Positions 16,291-26,181 of a stretch of 64,000 nucleotides of DNA are shown one piece after another (the stretch's first letter is position 1; each line of letters begins with the position of its first letter). This DNA is from Halorussus salilacus (GTDB lineage Archaea; Halobacteriota; Halobacteria; Halobacteriales; Haladaptataceae): the NCBI RefSeq assembly GCF_024138125.1, contig NZ_CP099995.1, forward strand, positions 62,001 to 126,000. The letters are read 5' to 3'. The translations under genes and the position numbers were made by a program. The notes under the pieces are model-generated. The model was not told the DNA's origin, did not search any database, and worked only from the letters and a program-made list of their open reading frames with translations.

Positions 16291-17190
16291 ATGATTGATA
16301 ACAAGGTCGTCACCGCCCTTCTGGGAGACCCTGTCGAGCACAGCGTGTCACCAACGTTGTACGGTACCTTCGCCGAAGCCATTGGTATCGACGACTATCA
16401 ACATCTCAAGGTACGGGTTCAGAGCGATGTAGACGGTGATCTCGAAAAGGCGATTGAGGGATTGCGAGCCTTCGGTCTCGTCGGATGTAACATCACGCTC
16501 CCCTTTAAGCAGGACACCTTGGAACTAGTGGACGAATTGGATGAAACCGTCGATAAGATCGGGGCGGTAAACACGATCCAGAACGAGGATCATCGGCTCG
16601 TCGGTTACAACACTGACGGTGTCGGGGCGTTGAAGTCAATCGAGGAACGCTCCAGAAAGATCACTTCGAACGACAAGGTGGTCATCTTAGGCGCGGGTGG
16701 TGCAGCCCGCGCGGTTAGCTCGGAGGTGTACGAACGGACCACGGACCTAGTTCTCGTCAACCGAACGCTGGAACGTGCAGAACGGTTGGTGAACGACCTC
16801 GAGTCGTGGGGGGGGAACGGTGCAGAACCCCTGGAGTTGGACGATGAGAACCTACGAGCGGAACTGGTAAACGCAGACTTCGTCCTCAATTGTACGTCCG
16901 TAGGCATGCATCCGGATACGGATGCTACCGTGGTCCCTCCGAGGGTATTAGATCACGTCGACGAGCAGAGAGGCGGACTTGACAATATGATCTTCTGGGA
17001 TGCGATATTCAATCCACTGCAAACGATGTTCCTAGAGGAAGCTGAGAAGCGGAATGCGACGACAATCGATGGGTTGGGGATGATGATATATCAGGGTACG
17101 GAGGCTTTCGAACTCTGGACGGGCGAAACCGTCCCCGAGGAAGCTATCGTAGAGGCTCGAGACCGGATGGAGGAAGAACTACTCTCGTAG
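16291..17190 (+). CDS. aroE: Shikimate dehydrogenase family protein
   Basis: A 299-residue AroE-family enzyme. Substrate motif SVSPTLY (Ser18, Ser20), CNITLPFK with catalytic Lys73, Asn94, and catalytic Asp109 in YNTDG; nucleotide loop GAGGAAR (134-140). It reduces 3-dehydroshikimate to shikimate with NADPH, or acts on a related (amino)cyclitol acid. The TATA-like TTTTATTA about 30 nt upstream suggests a leaderless mRNA. A haloarchaeon normally has a chromosomal aroE with the aromatic pathway. This copy sits alone among small-molecule genes, so it may be a paralogue for a special metabolite. No other aro genes are nearby. Confidence 0.85.
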   Translation: MIDNKVVTALLGDPVEHSVSPTLYGTFAEAIGIDDYQHLKVRVQSDVDGDLEKAIEGLRAFGLVGCNITLPFKQDTLELVDELDETVDKIGAVNTIQNEDHRLVGYNTDGVGALKSIEERSRKITSNDKVVILGAGGAARAVSSEVYERTTDLVLVNRTLERAERLVNDLESWGGNGAEPLELDDENLRAELVNADFVLNCTSVGMHPDTDATVVPPRVLDHVDEQRGGLDNMIFWDAIFNPLQTMFLEEAEKRNATTIDGLGMMIYQGTEAFELWTGETVPEEAIVEARDRMEEELLS

Positions 17191-17528
17191 AGGAGAACCT
17201 CTTCGTCTCGAGGCGGGACTGACGGCCGGTGGAAGCCGCTACCCGCTGGTGTTTGGTCCTCACTGATGAGGGGGTAACTTTGCCTACTTTTCGTATCAGT
17301 AGGCAATGAATGTGGTCCGATGTGTTCGGCCTACTCTCCGGGTCGGTCATGCGTTCACAGCCGAGGACCCGGTTCATGGACGTTCCGCTCAGAACTCAAA
17401 AACATGAGTCGATGTCCGGATTCGGCCGGAAGAGAGTGTGTTGACAGATCCGGGACATCTGAGTCTCTCCGTTGAATGAGAAGTTTTTTACTCATGCCAT
17501 CTATTATAGCAAGTAAGATATTACAAAA

Positions 17529-18752
17529 ATGAAGCTCTATAGTGATTTAAAGACTCCTGACGATTGGGAACTTGAGGTCGTCGAGCGGAAGGGCATAGGG
17601 CATCCGGACACGCTCGCAGATGGATTGGCGGAGACTGTCTCTAATGAGTATGCAGCCTTCTGCGAGGAGAACTTCGATGCAGTACTTCACCACAACATCG
17701 ACAAGCTCTCCTTGATCGGTGGACTCGCCGAGGTGGACTTCGGTGAAGGGGATGAGATCGTCCCATCAAAAGTGATACTGAATGGCCGAATGAGCACTCG
17801 ATTCGGTGACGAAGAGATCGATATCGAGACCTTGATGCGAGACAGCGTCAAAAGGTATCTCAACGACATTCTTCCCAACTTGGACACTTCTCCAAAGATT
17901 GAGATACATACCAACGATTACTCCCACAATCCACACTGGTACAGACCCCGGGACCTCCAGGACGTTCCTGACGCTGAATCACCGCACGCCAACGACACGT
18001 CTACCTGTGTTAGCTATTGGCCGCCGACGCCAGTTGAAGAAGCAGTCCTCGGCATTGAAGCCTTCTTCTACGACGACGACTTGCATCCGCGCTTTGACTA
18101 CGTCGGTCAGGATATCAAGGTGATGGCCAACCGGAACGGCAGTTCGGTTGATTTCACAGTCGCAGTTCCCTTCATCACAGAAGAGACACCAGACCTCAAG
18201 TTTTACGAACGGCATATTGAGGACTTCGAGGAACGGATCGCTATGTATGCCGAAGAGATTATGAACGGCAAGTATGATGCCACTGTGACGATTAATCACT
18301 CCGGCCAGTGGGAGGACGAGTACTACCTCCTTGCGACGGGGTCGTGCATTGAGAGCGGAGAGGAAGGCGTGGTTGGGCGCGGAAACCAGGCCCATGGAAC
18401 GATCTCGATCCATCGGCCTTCCTCGATGGAAGCGCCCCACGGGAAGAATCCTGTCTACCACGTGGGCAAGGTGTACCAAATCATCAGCGATCACCTCTCA
18501 AGGACGATCGCTGGGACGTTCGACTGTCGGTGTACGGTAAACATGACGAGCAAGATCGGTGCGGACCTATATGATCCGGGCAACCTGACGGTCAGAACGG
18601 ATACCGCGATCGACGAGGGCAAACTGGAGGACGTGGTGTACCAGACGTTGCGGAGTAAAGACTGGACCGCGAAGATCGTCGACGAGGGAGCACTCATGCC
18701 GCTGAATCGGATCCGGGAGTTTAAGCAACGAAGCAACGTATCGCCGAACTAG
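17529..18752 (+). CDS. mat: Archaeal-type methionine adenosyltransferase (AdoMet synthetase)
   Basis: A 407-residue protein of the archaeal MAT family, which makes S-adenosylmethionine from methionine and ATP. Visible signatures: ERKGIGHPDTLADGLAE (20-35), HHNIDK, MANRNG, and GRGNQAHGTISIHRPSSMEA followed by GKNPVYHVGKVY. The full family length is present. The stretch after GRGN (QAHGTISIH) differs from the usual RVNGLI-type sequence as I remember it, which suggests a diverged extra copy rather than the housekeeping enzyme. Nearby genes encode a methyltransferase and a deaminase for SAM by-products, so it probably supplies SAM to the cluster. Confidence 0.9.
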   Translation: MKLYSDLKTPDDWELEVVERKGIGHPDTLADGLAETVSNEYAAFCEENFDAVLHHNIDKLSLIGGLAEVDFGEGDEIVPSKVILNGRMSTRFGDEEIDIETLMRDSVKRYLNDILPNLDTSPKIEIHTNDYSHNPHWYRPRDLQDVPDAESPHANDTSTCVSYWPPTPVEEAVLGIEAFFYDDDLHPRFDYVGQDIKVMANRNGSSVDFTVAVPFITEETPDLKFYERHIEDFEERIAMYAEEIMNGKYDATVTINHSGQWEDEYYLLATGSCIESGEEGVVGRGNQAHGTISIHRPSSMEAPHGKNPVYHVGKVYQIISDHLSRTIAGTFDCRCTVNMTSKIGADLYDPGNLTVRTDTAIDEGKLEDVVYQTLRSKDWTAKIVDEGALMPLNRIREFKQRSNVSPN

Positions 18753-19377
18753 AACTGGTTGTGGGCACCACGCGTACGTGACTGACCCAGGGACGATACG
18801 GGTGGGGTCCTTAGGTCCGCTCCACTGAACGTTCCGTACCTCAGCGTGTTCGATAACTGGTTTGGAGAGCGTTCTCGATACCTTGCGGGAACAACTCCGT
18901 TCCGAGGAACGAACGGCCAGCAGGGCGCCATATGAAGCCTGTTAGGAGGTCGTCCGGCTGGCTTTCGAATCTCGATACAATACCAAGTACCAGCTGTTCG
19001 GAGGTAGCTCCTAGACCACGATGGCAATGTGGAAGCGGGTGTTTGGGCCTCGTTTCGTTAGGTTCCAACCGCGAGTGCCCACCCGCGGCAAGCGAGCCGT
19101 AGGTTCCGGCTGACCAGAGGAGTAGTCCCAGTCGGGAGATGCGGCCGGAGAGGTATCGTGAGCCGACGAATGATAACGATGAAACGTATTATCTCAAAAG
19201 AGTATTATATCCTCATTTCCCACGTCCAGAATTCTCGTATATCACAATATAACGTCGTCTCATTACTAAACACTGTTTTATATACAGAAATAATTACTTT
19301 TATAACAAACTATTAATCGTTACTGAAATCGGTCGTGATGGGACACATGTAACCCAACCGTTTCGGAATCTGTGAGC
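18753..19377. other. Intergenic stretch without a recognisable gene
   Basis: About 625 bp between the MAT gene and the next insertion-sequence relic. Short frames on both strands look like shadows. The last 180 bp are strongly AT-rich. I see no RNA gene. Confidence 0.6.
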
Positions 19378-20118
19378 GGCACTGTCTAGTTTCCCTCTTC
19401 AATCGGTGTGCGTTCATCGAGGGCTTGGTGCGGTCGCTGGACATTATAGTAATGAACAAACGACGCAAGTCACTGGCGGACGCCCCGCCGACTGCCCACC
19501 CACGACGAATGGAAGCGGTCAATTCTCATCTTGAGAGTGTGAAACGACTTTTCAATCTGGTTTCGGTCGACATACTCAAGATGACCGCTCAACTCTAATC
19601 GGGAGAGGGCAGTCAGATAGCCTGCGCCATCAACTAGAAACACAGCCTCTGAACAATCGTGTTTCTGGGTGAGGCCGTGGAGGAACGCAGCTGCTGGATC
19701 GGTGCCTCGCCGACCAAACACGGCGACATCGAGCAGCACCTATGTGTCGAGGTCGATTGTAGCATACACCCAAGACCACTCACCGTGAATCCGGACAGCG
19801 GTCTCGTCGACCGCGACCCGCGTCGGCTGCGCCGACGGCGGGTCGCCGATGCTGTCAGCTAGCCGATGTATCCAACTCTAAACCGCTCCATGCGTCCGTT
19901 CGACGCCGAGGAGCCCAAGAATCGCTGCTGTTTCTCTGAGCGAACATCCGGCAGGGTGGAGCCGGACGGCGAACGCCCTGACGGGCGTCGCCGTCCGCTC
20001 CCGCTGCCAACATTCAAGAGTAGCCGTCTCTAACGTCTCTCTGAGCAGGTCTGCGACCTTCATTCCAACCAACCGCACGACCTGCTCATTTCTCAAACTG
20101 CGCTAACTAGACAGTGCC
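19378..20118 (-). mobile_element. Decayed IS6-type insertion sequence with terminal repeats and target repeat
   Basis: A 741-bp element bounded by GGCACTGTCTAGTT (19378) and AACTAGACAGTGCC (20105-20118), perfect 14-bp inverted repeats. Flanks CTGTGAGC and CTGTGAAC are an 8-bp target repeat with one mismatch, the size typical of IS6. The transposase runs from about 20096 to 19388 on the minus strand but has in-frame stops (TAG near 19880 and 19741, TGA near 19471). Readable pieces include TRVAVDETAVRI, AVFLVDGAG, RNQIEKSFHTLK and YYNVQRPHQALDERTP, which is a different subgroup from the element at 35812. It is inactive but structurally complete. Confidence 0.85.
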
Positions 20119-20149
20119 CTGTGAACTCTCCCATCATCGTCGGAATAGA

Positions 20150-20560
20150 TCTCCTTAGCTTGTGTGATGCAGGGCGCTAAGCCCCCTTCCTCAACGAGCG
20201 GCGACCGAAGGGGAGGCGCGAGTAGGGAGGGGATACAGCGTCCGTCATCGGTTTCACTTCCACTGGACGGCTTGGCCTTACTACCCTCGCGGTTCAATGG
20301 GGTAGTAAGACACTCACCACATCGCGTCCGTCGTTCAAACGCGACAAGAAGCGTGCGTCGGACGTGTGGCCCGAGTGTCCATCCGGTAGGAGTGGGACAC
20401 TCCAAACCGCCCGTCGAGGGAAATCGCCTGCGGAGTCTGGAACCGCTGTGGGACCTGTTCCTGCACGTTCCGACACAGAAACAGGAAGCCCCGACCTCAA
20501 CAAGCGAGGGCCGGGTAGGCCCGAGCGCGGTAGGTCGGGGTAGTTCACTAACGCCACCAG
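20150..20560 (+). mobile_element. Probable right-end relic of an IS1341/TnpB-type element
   Basis: There is no intact gene. Around 20340-20545 one frame ends in ...TETGSPDLNKRGPG, like the tail of haloarchaeal TnpB proteins, followed by a GC-rich foldable stretch ending in GGTCGGGGTAGTTCAC, which I recall as the right end of IS200/IS605-type elements in haloarchaea. The 20160-20270 part has another foldable GC-rich repeat. If correct, it would include a relic of the omega RNA region. Based on remembered patterns only. Confidence 0.4.
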
Positions 20561-20597
20561 CGTTTTTGAGAGGCCTCGGATCATCCGACCAAACTCG

Positions 20598-21120
20598 GTG
20601 CTCGTGACTCTCCACCACGCCCTAATCAAAGCCAGCTATGGGGCACCCGAGTGGAACGATCTGTTAAATGAATGCGCTCTGGCGATCGGTGCCGAGCCAA
20701 CGCCATTCCTGCTGTTCATCCATCCAGATACGGCGCCGCCATCCCTCGAGTCTGCCGAATGGACACTGAGCGTGGACGCCTGAAGTCATTACCTGGACGT
20801 CAGTCTCCATAACGTCTTGAAGCCGCTCGTCGATGTGAAAATACCACGCATCGACACTGACGACCTCCACGTAAAGATAGACGTCGACGAGGGGGAGCCG
20901 CCGTACCACGCGCTCTCATAGAGGAAGGAGAGGGGCTCAGGCTCTTGCTGTTCGAATATAGACCCATCGAACGGGAGACGATGACCTTCCGTGTGGAAAG
21001 CGAGGACACGCAAGAAGAATACGCATCCGAACTCCCGATGCTCCGTGTTCGAGCCTTCGACTGCCCGTACTTCTCCCAGAAGACCGAACCACAGGTCAAG
21101 GAGGCTAGGAACATCCCACC
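20598..21120 (+). pseudogene. Decayed paralogue of the 627-residue protein at 36807-38690
   Basis: Three pieces in different frames match the middle of the large unknown protein further right. VTLHHALIKASYG followed by PTPFLLFIHPDTAPP corresponds to VVLHHALIKAGYD and IPFLLFGRPEAVPP. Then a VDVKIPRIDTDDLHV piece matches VDLELPLIDPGDVHV. The end, about 20980-21120, reads DCPYFSQKTEPQVKEARN against DRPFFSKKTERQLENARN. The N-terminal dyad region and the zinc ribbon are missing. The relic lies just before the deaminase gene, so an intact copy may once have belonged to the small-molecule cluster. Confidence 0.8.
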
Positions 21121-21139
21121 GTTCACCCAATTGGCGGCT

Positions 21140-22486
21140 TCAGGCCAGTTCCCTCCCGTCTGCAATGCGTTGGCTGGATTTTCGCGCTGCGTCGTATACT
21201 TCGTCTTCGTCGAACGGCACCAGTTCGCGCTCGGAGACGAGGATGTCTCCCCCGACCAGCACAGTTCGAACGGCCTCACGGTTCGCCGAGTACACGATGT
21301 TCGAGACCGGGTCGTTGACTGGCACGAGCGATGACACCTCGCCATCGAGGATGGCGATATCGGCACGGAACCCAGGTTCGATTCGCCCGGCCTCGACGTC
21401 AAGAATGTCCGCACCGACGCGTGTCGCCATGTCGAGTATAGTCCGACTTTCCACGTCGACGGTACCAAGTCTGCAACGAGAGAGTAGCGTTGCGAGTTTC
21501 ATCTCTTCGAGCATGTCGAGACTGTTGTTCGAAGCTGGCCCGTCGGTCGCCAGCGAGACCGAGACCCCGGCTTCTCTGAGTTCTGAAACCGGACAAAACC
21601 CGGAGCGAAGCTTCATGTTCGCTCCTGGACAGTGGGCGACACCGACGTCTTCCTCCGCCAAGATTTCGATCTCCGACGGGTCCAAGTGGACCGCGTGTGC
21701 AACGTATGCGTTCGCGTCCCAGAACCCGACTCTGTCGAGGTGTTCGACTGGACGAATACCGTGTCGTTCGATCGTGTCTAGAGCGTCTTCTTTAGATTCG
21801 CTAAGGTGTATGTGGATGGGGCAGTCCAAAGTATTCGCAACCTCGGCGGCCCGCTTGAGGAACCAGTCGTCACAGGTGTACGTTGCGTGAGGTGTTATCA
21901 TCGGCGTAACGCGTGGGGTGAATGCATCCCGAACGTGCGTGACGAACCGCTTGGCTTGGCCGAATTGCGCCTCCGACTCCTCTCGCGTTTTCTCCTCGTT
22001 GCTCATCCCGTAGCCGACTCTCGCCCTAATCCCAGATTCGGCGACTGCACGGAGAATCGCCTCTTCTTCGAAATACATCTCTCCGAAGGCGGTAGTCCCC
22101 GACAGTAGCATTTCTGCGATCGCTAGCCGTGCGCCGTTGTACACGTCCTCTGCCGTCATTCGCTCCTCTACCGGCTGAATCTCTTTCCTGAACCACCTCC
22201 GGACCGGGAATCCGTCTGCGAGACCACGAAGCAGGGTCATCGGTGTGTGTGTGTGTACGTTCACTAGTCCTGGAATGACGAAACAACCGGACGCGTCGAT
22301 TTCCTCCCGAGCACTCTCGATCCGACCGACGCGTTCGATTCGATTCCCTCGAATGCCGACATCTGTCTCGACGAACCGTGACCCGACGTATACCGTGCCT
22401 CCGCGAATTGCGACGTCCAGCCGATCTTCGTCATGTTCGCACTCACTCCTCTGGGTAAGGGTTCTTCCGGACTCGGGTTCTCCCAC
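21140..22486 (-). CDS. Amidohydrolase: SAH/MTA/5'-deoxyadenosine deaminase-like
   Basis: A 448-residue metal-dependent amidohydrolase. Motifs: VHTHTPM (metal ligands His78 and His80), HIHLSE (His227), VAHAVHLD (His264/267) and ATDGPASNNSLDM (Asp315), the pattern of the SAH/MTA deaminase family (MtaD, DadD). Such enzymes deaminate adenosine-type by-products of SAM reactions to inosyl forms. The first 20 residues are a poorly conserved extension. Close to the MAT and methyltransferase genes, it is probably used to clear S-adenosylhomocysteine, methylthioadenosine or 5'-deoxyadenosine. A chlorohydrolase-type or guanine-deaminase-type role is less likely because of the NNSLDM motif. Confidence 0.85.
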   Translation of the reverse strand: MGEPESGRTLTQRSECEHDEDRLDVAIRGGTVYVGSRFVETDVGIRGNRIERVGRIESAREEIDASGCFVIPGLVNVHTHTPMTLLRGLADGFPVRRWFRKEIQPVEERMTAEDVYNGARLAIAEMLLSGTTAFGEMYFEEEAILRAVAESGIRARVGYGMSNEEKTREESEAQFGQAKRFVTHVRDAFTPRVTPMITPHATYTCDDWFLKRAAEVANTLDCPIHIHLSESKEDALDTIERHGIRPVEHLDRVGFWDANAYVAHAVHLDPSEIEILAEEDVGVAHCPGANMKLRSGFCPVSELREAGVSVSLATDGPASNNSLDMLEEMKLATLLSRCRLGTVDVESRTILDMATRVGADILDVEAGRIEPGFRADIAILDGEVSSLVPVNDPVSNIVYSANREAVRTVLVGGDILVSERELVPFDEDEVYDAARKSSQRIADGRELA

Positions 22487-22913
22487 ATTTTTGTATCAGG
22501 AACTGGATTTTAAAACGTTCCGGCTTCATGATCTGGGTCCTGCAAAGATCGTCACCAGAAGCCCCCTTGGGGTTTCATCAAGAATCATCTACAAGAGTCA
22601 CCCGCAGACCAGTCTACCTCCATTCGGTCGTCCAGCAGGAACCAAATCGAGCCCTCTGACTCCGCTCGAACGAGCGATTGCTTCCTGGAGTGACTGTGAT
22701 CGTATCGACTCGCGAGGACAATGATCCCCGTCGGTTTGCCCGTCGCCGACCGAAACGTGTCGATGGTACCGGCTACGCGCGTTGGCGTCGATGAGGTCAC
22801 CCTTGGACGAATCATACCTGCTCCAACACGGACTCTGGTCCGACTCGAGTATCTGCCGAGAAACTGGTGCTGCACCGACGAGTCAAGGCCGAGACGATGA
22901 GTGGGTCGGCTGA
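22487..22913. other. Intergenic stretch, possible relic frame
   Basis: A 427-bp gap. A minus-strand frame of 96 codons (22585-22875) has a less shadow-like composition but no recognisable motif or clear promoter. I do not call it a gene. Confidence 0.4.
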
Positions 22914-24059
22914 TCAGTCGATCGCCTCTTTTAAACGAGTCTTCTGTTCTTCGAGTTCAATCTCGACCTCTGCTTTGCTTTTCCCTTCGATGTTCTCGAA
23001 GTACGTCAAGACCCGTAGCAGATAGAACGGCGTGATGACCTCAGCCAACCTGTTCGCCTCTTCTGTGGAGACACTACGGCCATCGATGTACCTGAGGAAC
23101 TGTCCCAGAATGTCGCACCACATTTCGCGGGTTAGGCACTGCTGTTGAATCTTGTTCTTGACAAACCCCGTAGATATGGGCTCGCAGTCGGTCGCGTCTT
23201 CCCCCGACAATTCTGTCAGGAGGCCAACGGCGGTGTCCAGCCGCTCCTCCACCGCTTCTTGTGAGGGCTTATCGACGTAATCAGCTATCGCGCTCGAATT
23301 GTTTATACCTTCGATACTCCGGGTGGTACCAGTATGGTCTCCTCTGCTGAGAAGGAAGAACGTGGTGGCGGCTATCTCTCTAAACATAGGGACCATCTTC
23401 CCAAAACTGGGTTTGTGGATCTTCTTTCCGAGCGAGGATTCTTTCACGTTCAGATCGTTCTCAAGGGCAGTGAGAGAGAAGAAATAGTCGATGCCGTATC
23501 TGTATACTGCCGGCGTCTTTGGGGCCGACAGGAATGTCTTGCAGGCTTCGTAATCCATAGAGAAGTCACCTGCGATGGGCTGTCTTAGATCGCAGTCATA
23601 GATCGCAGAGACGAGTGGATAGCAGAAGTGGTTGGTAGTATTACCTTCGTACCTGTTGCGCTCGTAGTTGGCTGTCACGAAATTCACGTCCGTCTCAAGG
23701 ACGGGCGTGGCCAACTTCTCTATCCACGCTGGCTGCACTGACGTTATGTCGGCATCGATGGTCAGTATGCACACGTTGTCGAAGTCCTCGGCTCTCTCGT
23801 CGGCGTACTCGAGCAGCGAGATGAGGCTCCGGCCTTTCCCGATCTCGGGACCGGGGCGAACATACTCCTTCGGGAAGGTCGTCTCCGTGGCCAAAAAGTG
23901 TTCTCGAGTGTCATCCTCGCTCTGATCGAGGTTAACGATGACGGCTTCCGACTCCGGGAAGTACGTCTCGAGCCCCTCGTCGGCGGTCTGTGTAACGTGG
24001 GAGATGTTGTCTTCTTCATTGAACGAGGGGGTCCCAACGATGATTAAATTCTCACTCAT
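22914..24059 (-). CDS. GT-A fold glycosyltransferase
   Basis: A 381-residue glycosyltransferase. The N-terminus has the family-2-type IIVGTPSFNEEDN. The nucleotide-sugar metal site is ILTIDADI (Asp102 and Asp104), and IAGDFSMDYE (about 162-171) matches the acceptor and GDF motif of enzymes such as mannosyl- and glucosylglycerate synthases (GT78/GT81-like). No membrane segment is visible, so it is cytosolic. It transfers a sugar from a nucleotide donor to an unknown, probably small, acceptor. The start overlaps the end of the methyltransferase gene by 8 nt, so the two products likely act on one molecule. Confidence 0.82.
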   Translation of the reverse strand: MSENLIIVGTPSFNEEDNISHVTQTADEGLETYFPESEAVIVNLDQSEDDTREHFLATETTFPKEYVRPGPEIGKGRSLISLLEYADERAEDFDNVCILTIDADITSVQPAWIEKLATPVLETDVNFVTANYERNRYEGNTTNHFCYPLVSAIYDCDLRQPIAGDFSMDYEACKTFLSAPKTPAVYRYGIDYFFSLTALENDLNVKESSLGKKIHKPSFGKMVPMFREIAATTFFLLSRGDHTGTTRSIEGINNSSAIADYVDKPSQEAVEERLDTAVGLLTELSGEDATDCEPISTGFVKNKIQQQCLTREMWCDILGQFLRYIDGRSVSTEEANRLAEVITPFYLLRVLTYFENIEGKSKAEVEIELEEQKTRLKEAID

Positions 24060-24699
24060 AGGTCGACCTGTCAGGTTTCCGTGCCAGGAAGCAGAAGTTG
24101 TCGCCTCGTTTCGTGAGCTCCATCGGTTCGAACTCGGAGAAGACCTCCATCACTTCGTCTCTTCGGAAGTTGTGATGGGGGATGCCTTCTTCGGGACCTT
24201 CCAGCGGAACGACGGTTCCTGGTTCGACCTTTTCGAACTCTTCACCGTCTTCTTTGAGGTCGACCAGCTTCTGATACGTGGGCAGCTGGACGTAGACCAA
24301 TCCCGACGGCTTCAACACTCGGTACATCTCGGCTACGGCGTGCTCGATCGTTTCCAGGTCGGCGTGGTTGATCGACACCGTCGCGATGGTCGCATCGAAG
24401 TACTCGTCTTCGTAGACGAACTCTTCCGCGAAGTTGGCTTGTCGGACGTCCGCATCGAAATCGGCACTTGCCAGATTCTCCGTCAAGGCGTCGACAGCAG
24501 ATTCCGAGAAGTCGAACCCATGGAGATCGAAGCCATGTCGAGCCAGATACATTAGATGGCGGCCGGCCCCGCAGCCAACGTCGAGGACACGTTCTTTTCC
24601 TTCGTCTTCGAGGATCGACGCGAGTTTGACTATGTCTTCGTCAACGTCTCCGTCTACCCTCTCGTACCAGTCGTCCCAACTCCCTTTCCTTTGCTCCAT
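24052..24699 (-). CDS. Class I SAM-dependent methyltransferase
   Basis: A 215-residue protein with motif I VLDVGCGAGRH (38-48), an acidic residue after the second strand (LHGFDFSES), and motif IV-like FDATIATVSINH. The product of the fold is methyl transfer from SAM; the acceptor is unknown. It is cotranscribed with the glycosyltransferase (8-nt overlap), preceded by an AT-rich promoter (TATATGGTATAA at about 24727-24738). Together with the MAT and deaminase genes it completes a local SAM cycle. Confidence 0.86.
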   Translation of the reverse strand: MEQRKGSWDDWYERVDGDVDEDIVKLASILEDEGKERVLDVGCGAGRHLMYLARHGFDLHGFDFSESAVDALTENLASADFDADVRQANFAEEFVYEDEYFDATIATVSINHADLETIEHAVAEMYRVLKPSGLVYVQLPTYQKLVDLKEDGEEFEKVEPGTVVPLEGPEEGIPHHNFRRDEVMEVFSEFEPMELTKRGDNFCFLARKPDRSTYE

Positions 24700-25274
24700 G
24701 TCTCAAGCCCACAATTAAATAATAATATATGGTATAAAAAAACTCTGGTCTCTATTTCTTATCACTTACATCTAGTAAGTGACTGTGTAGAATATACTTC
24801 TCGATGGCTGTTTAAGAGACTTCACCGGTGGTGATGGCCGGACGTGGCGGTCGTCGAACTGGGGTGGATACAACGTAGCCATCGCTGCAGTCGGAGTCCA
24901 ACCTCGTTCTTGGAGGCTCTTACTCCCTGATAGGTACCCGCGTCGTAAGACGTGTGCTGCCCTGTTCGGTCGTACCGTCAGCGACGACTGCGTCACGGCG
25001 ATCATGAACCAAGTGCCTGCTAAACCACTGGGCTCCATTTCTCATCGTTTCACCCATCGGACCCTGACGTCTCTCGTGTGTCTGGGTACGATTACCCAGT
25101 CGCCGGTGCGACGGGTCTCGCCGCCACTGCTCCTTGATCAAGACCGCTCTGGCTTTGCGTGATCTCGGACCTCGGGGTTGTATCGATAGGGAACAGAACG
25201 GTGGGGGCGTCTCAGTAATGGCTGCAAACAGGGTGCACAGTTGGCGAGTCCATTTGGCAACGCCCGTCTATCGG
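24700..25274. other. Intergenic stretch without a recognisable gene
   Basis: About 575 bp. The first 40 bp hold the methyltransferase promoter. The rest is GC-rich with only short frames on either strand; no motif, repeat or RNA was recognised. Confidence 0.55.
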
Positions 25275-25898
25275 CTACAGATAGGGACGAATGGCCGAAG
25301 AGAGTTCTTTCCAGACGACATCGTGCGGCCGTTCGGCATCGATAGAGATGACGTCCAGTTGGTCGGAATAGTGTTCGATCACCGGGACCGTCTTCTCTTT
25401 ATACACCTCGATTCGATGCCGGATTATTTCTTCGTCGTCGTCGCTACGTTCGACAAGAGGTGCCGCGCAGGAATCACACTGTCCAGTTTGCGCCGGGGGT
25501 TTGTACTCCTCGTGGTAGGATTCATTACAAGAACTGCAGATCTGTCGATTCTTGAGTCGATTTAACGTCGTTTCGTCGCTCACGTGCATGTAGACCATCA
25601 CCGATAGGTCGGTTATCGAGGAAAGATATGATACTTGGCTCATCGTCCGTGGGTAGCCGTCGAGGATGAATCTGCTCTCGTCTCGGAGAATCTGTTCGAC
25701 GACTTCGTTGATCACTTCATCGGGGACGTAGTCGCCAGCTTCGATGTAGTCTGCCGGAGTTCCATAGGGTGTCTCCATCTCTCTGTTCTCTCGAAGAATG
25801 GTCCCGGTTTCGACGTGTCTCACCCCTTCTTGCTTCTCGAGCTTTCTGCACTGGACTCCTTTCCCAGCACCCAACGGCCCGAAAATCAGACCCTTCAT
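25275..25898 (-). CDS. Adenylate kinase-like nucleotide kinase with zinc LID
   Basis: A 207-residue nucleoside monophosphate kinase. P-loop GPLGAGKG (7-14), NMP-site ETGTIL, DGYPRT with the conserved Arg, and a LID with two CxxC pairs (CSSC...CDSC) that binds zinc as in Gram-positive and many archaeal enzymes. It phosphorylates AMP, or a related nucleotide, with ATP. A housekeeping adk usually lies with ribosomal or secY genes, so this copy is likely dedicated to the cluster, for example recycling AMP from adenylylation reactions. A TATATATATT box about 30 nt upstream of the ATG implies a leaderless mRNA. It is divergent from the HPr-kinase-like gene. Confidence 0.85.
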   Translation of the reverse strand: MKGLIFGPLGAGKGVQCRKLEKQEGVRHVETGTILRENREMETPYGTPADYIEAGDYVPDEVINEVVEQILRDESRFILDGYPRTMSQVSYLSSITDLSVMVYMHVSDETTLNRLKNRQICSSCNESYHEEYKPPAQTGQCDSCAAPLVERSDDDEEIIRHRIEVYKEKTVPVIEHYSDQLDVISIDAERPHDVVWKELSSAIRPYL

Positions 25899-26181
25899 CT
25901 ATGTTCTCTTCGTGAGTATTATCACATATATATTTTGGGTACAAAAACGATGAAAAGCAATTCCTTTGGGGGAGTTCTAAATGTCAGGTGTGATGTGCAG
26001 AGCCCAAACGTCAAAATCATCCAGGAAGATTGGTATGCGTCCCTCGATCCCACTGCCATTTCGACGCCTGTCACGGTCTCCACATCGCTATGGAGGGCGA
26101 GACACCGCTACTCCGATCATCACGGATCAATACAGGGAAGCATAAGAACTAAATTTGATAACTAACAGCATAAAAGTAGTA

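Noticed and set aside
17200-17420. Possible tRNA or riboswitch upstream of the MAT gene
   Set aside because: There are foldable segments but no cloverleaf, T-loop GTTCRANNC box or known SAM riboswitch core.
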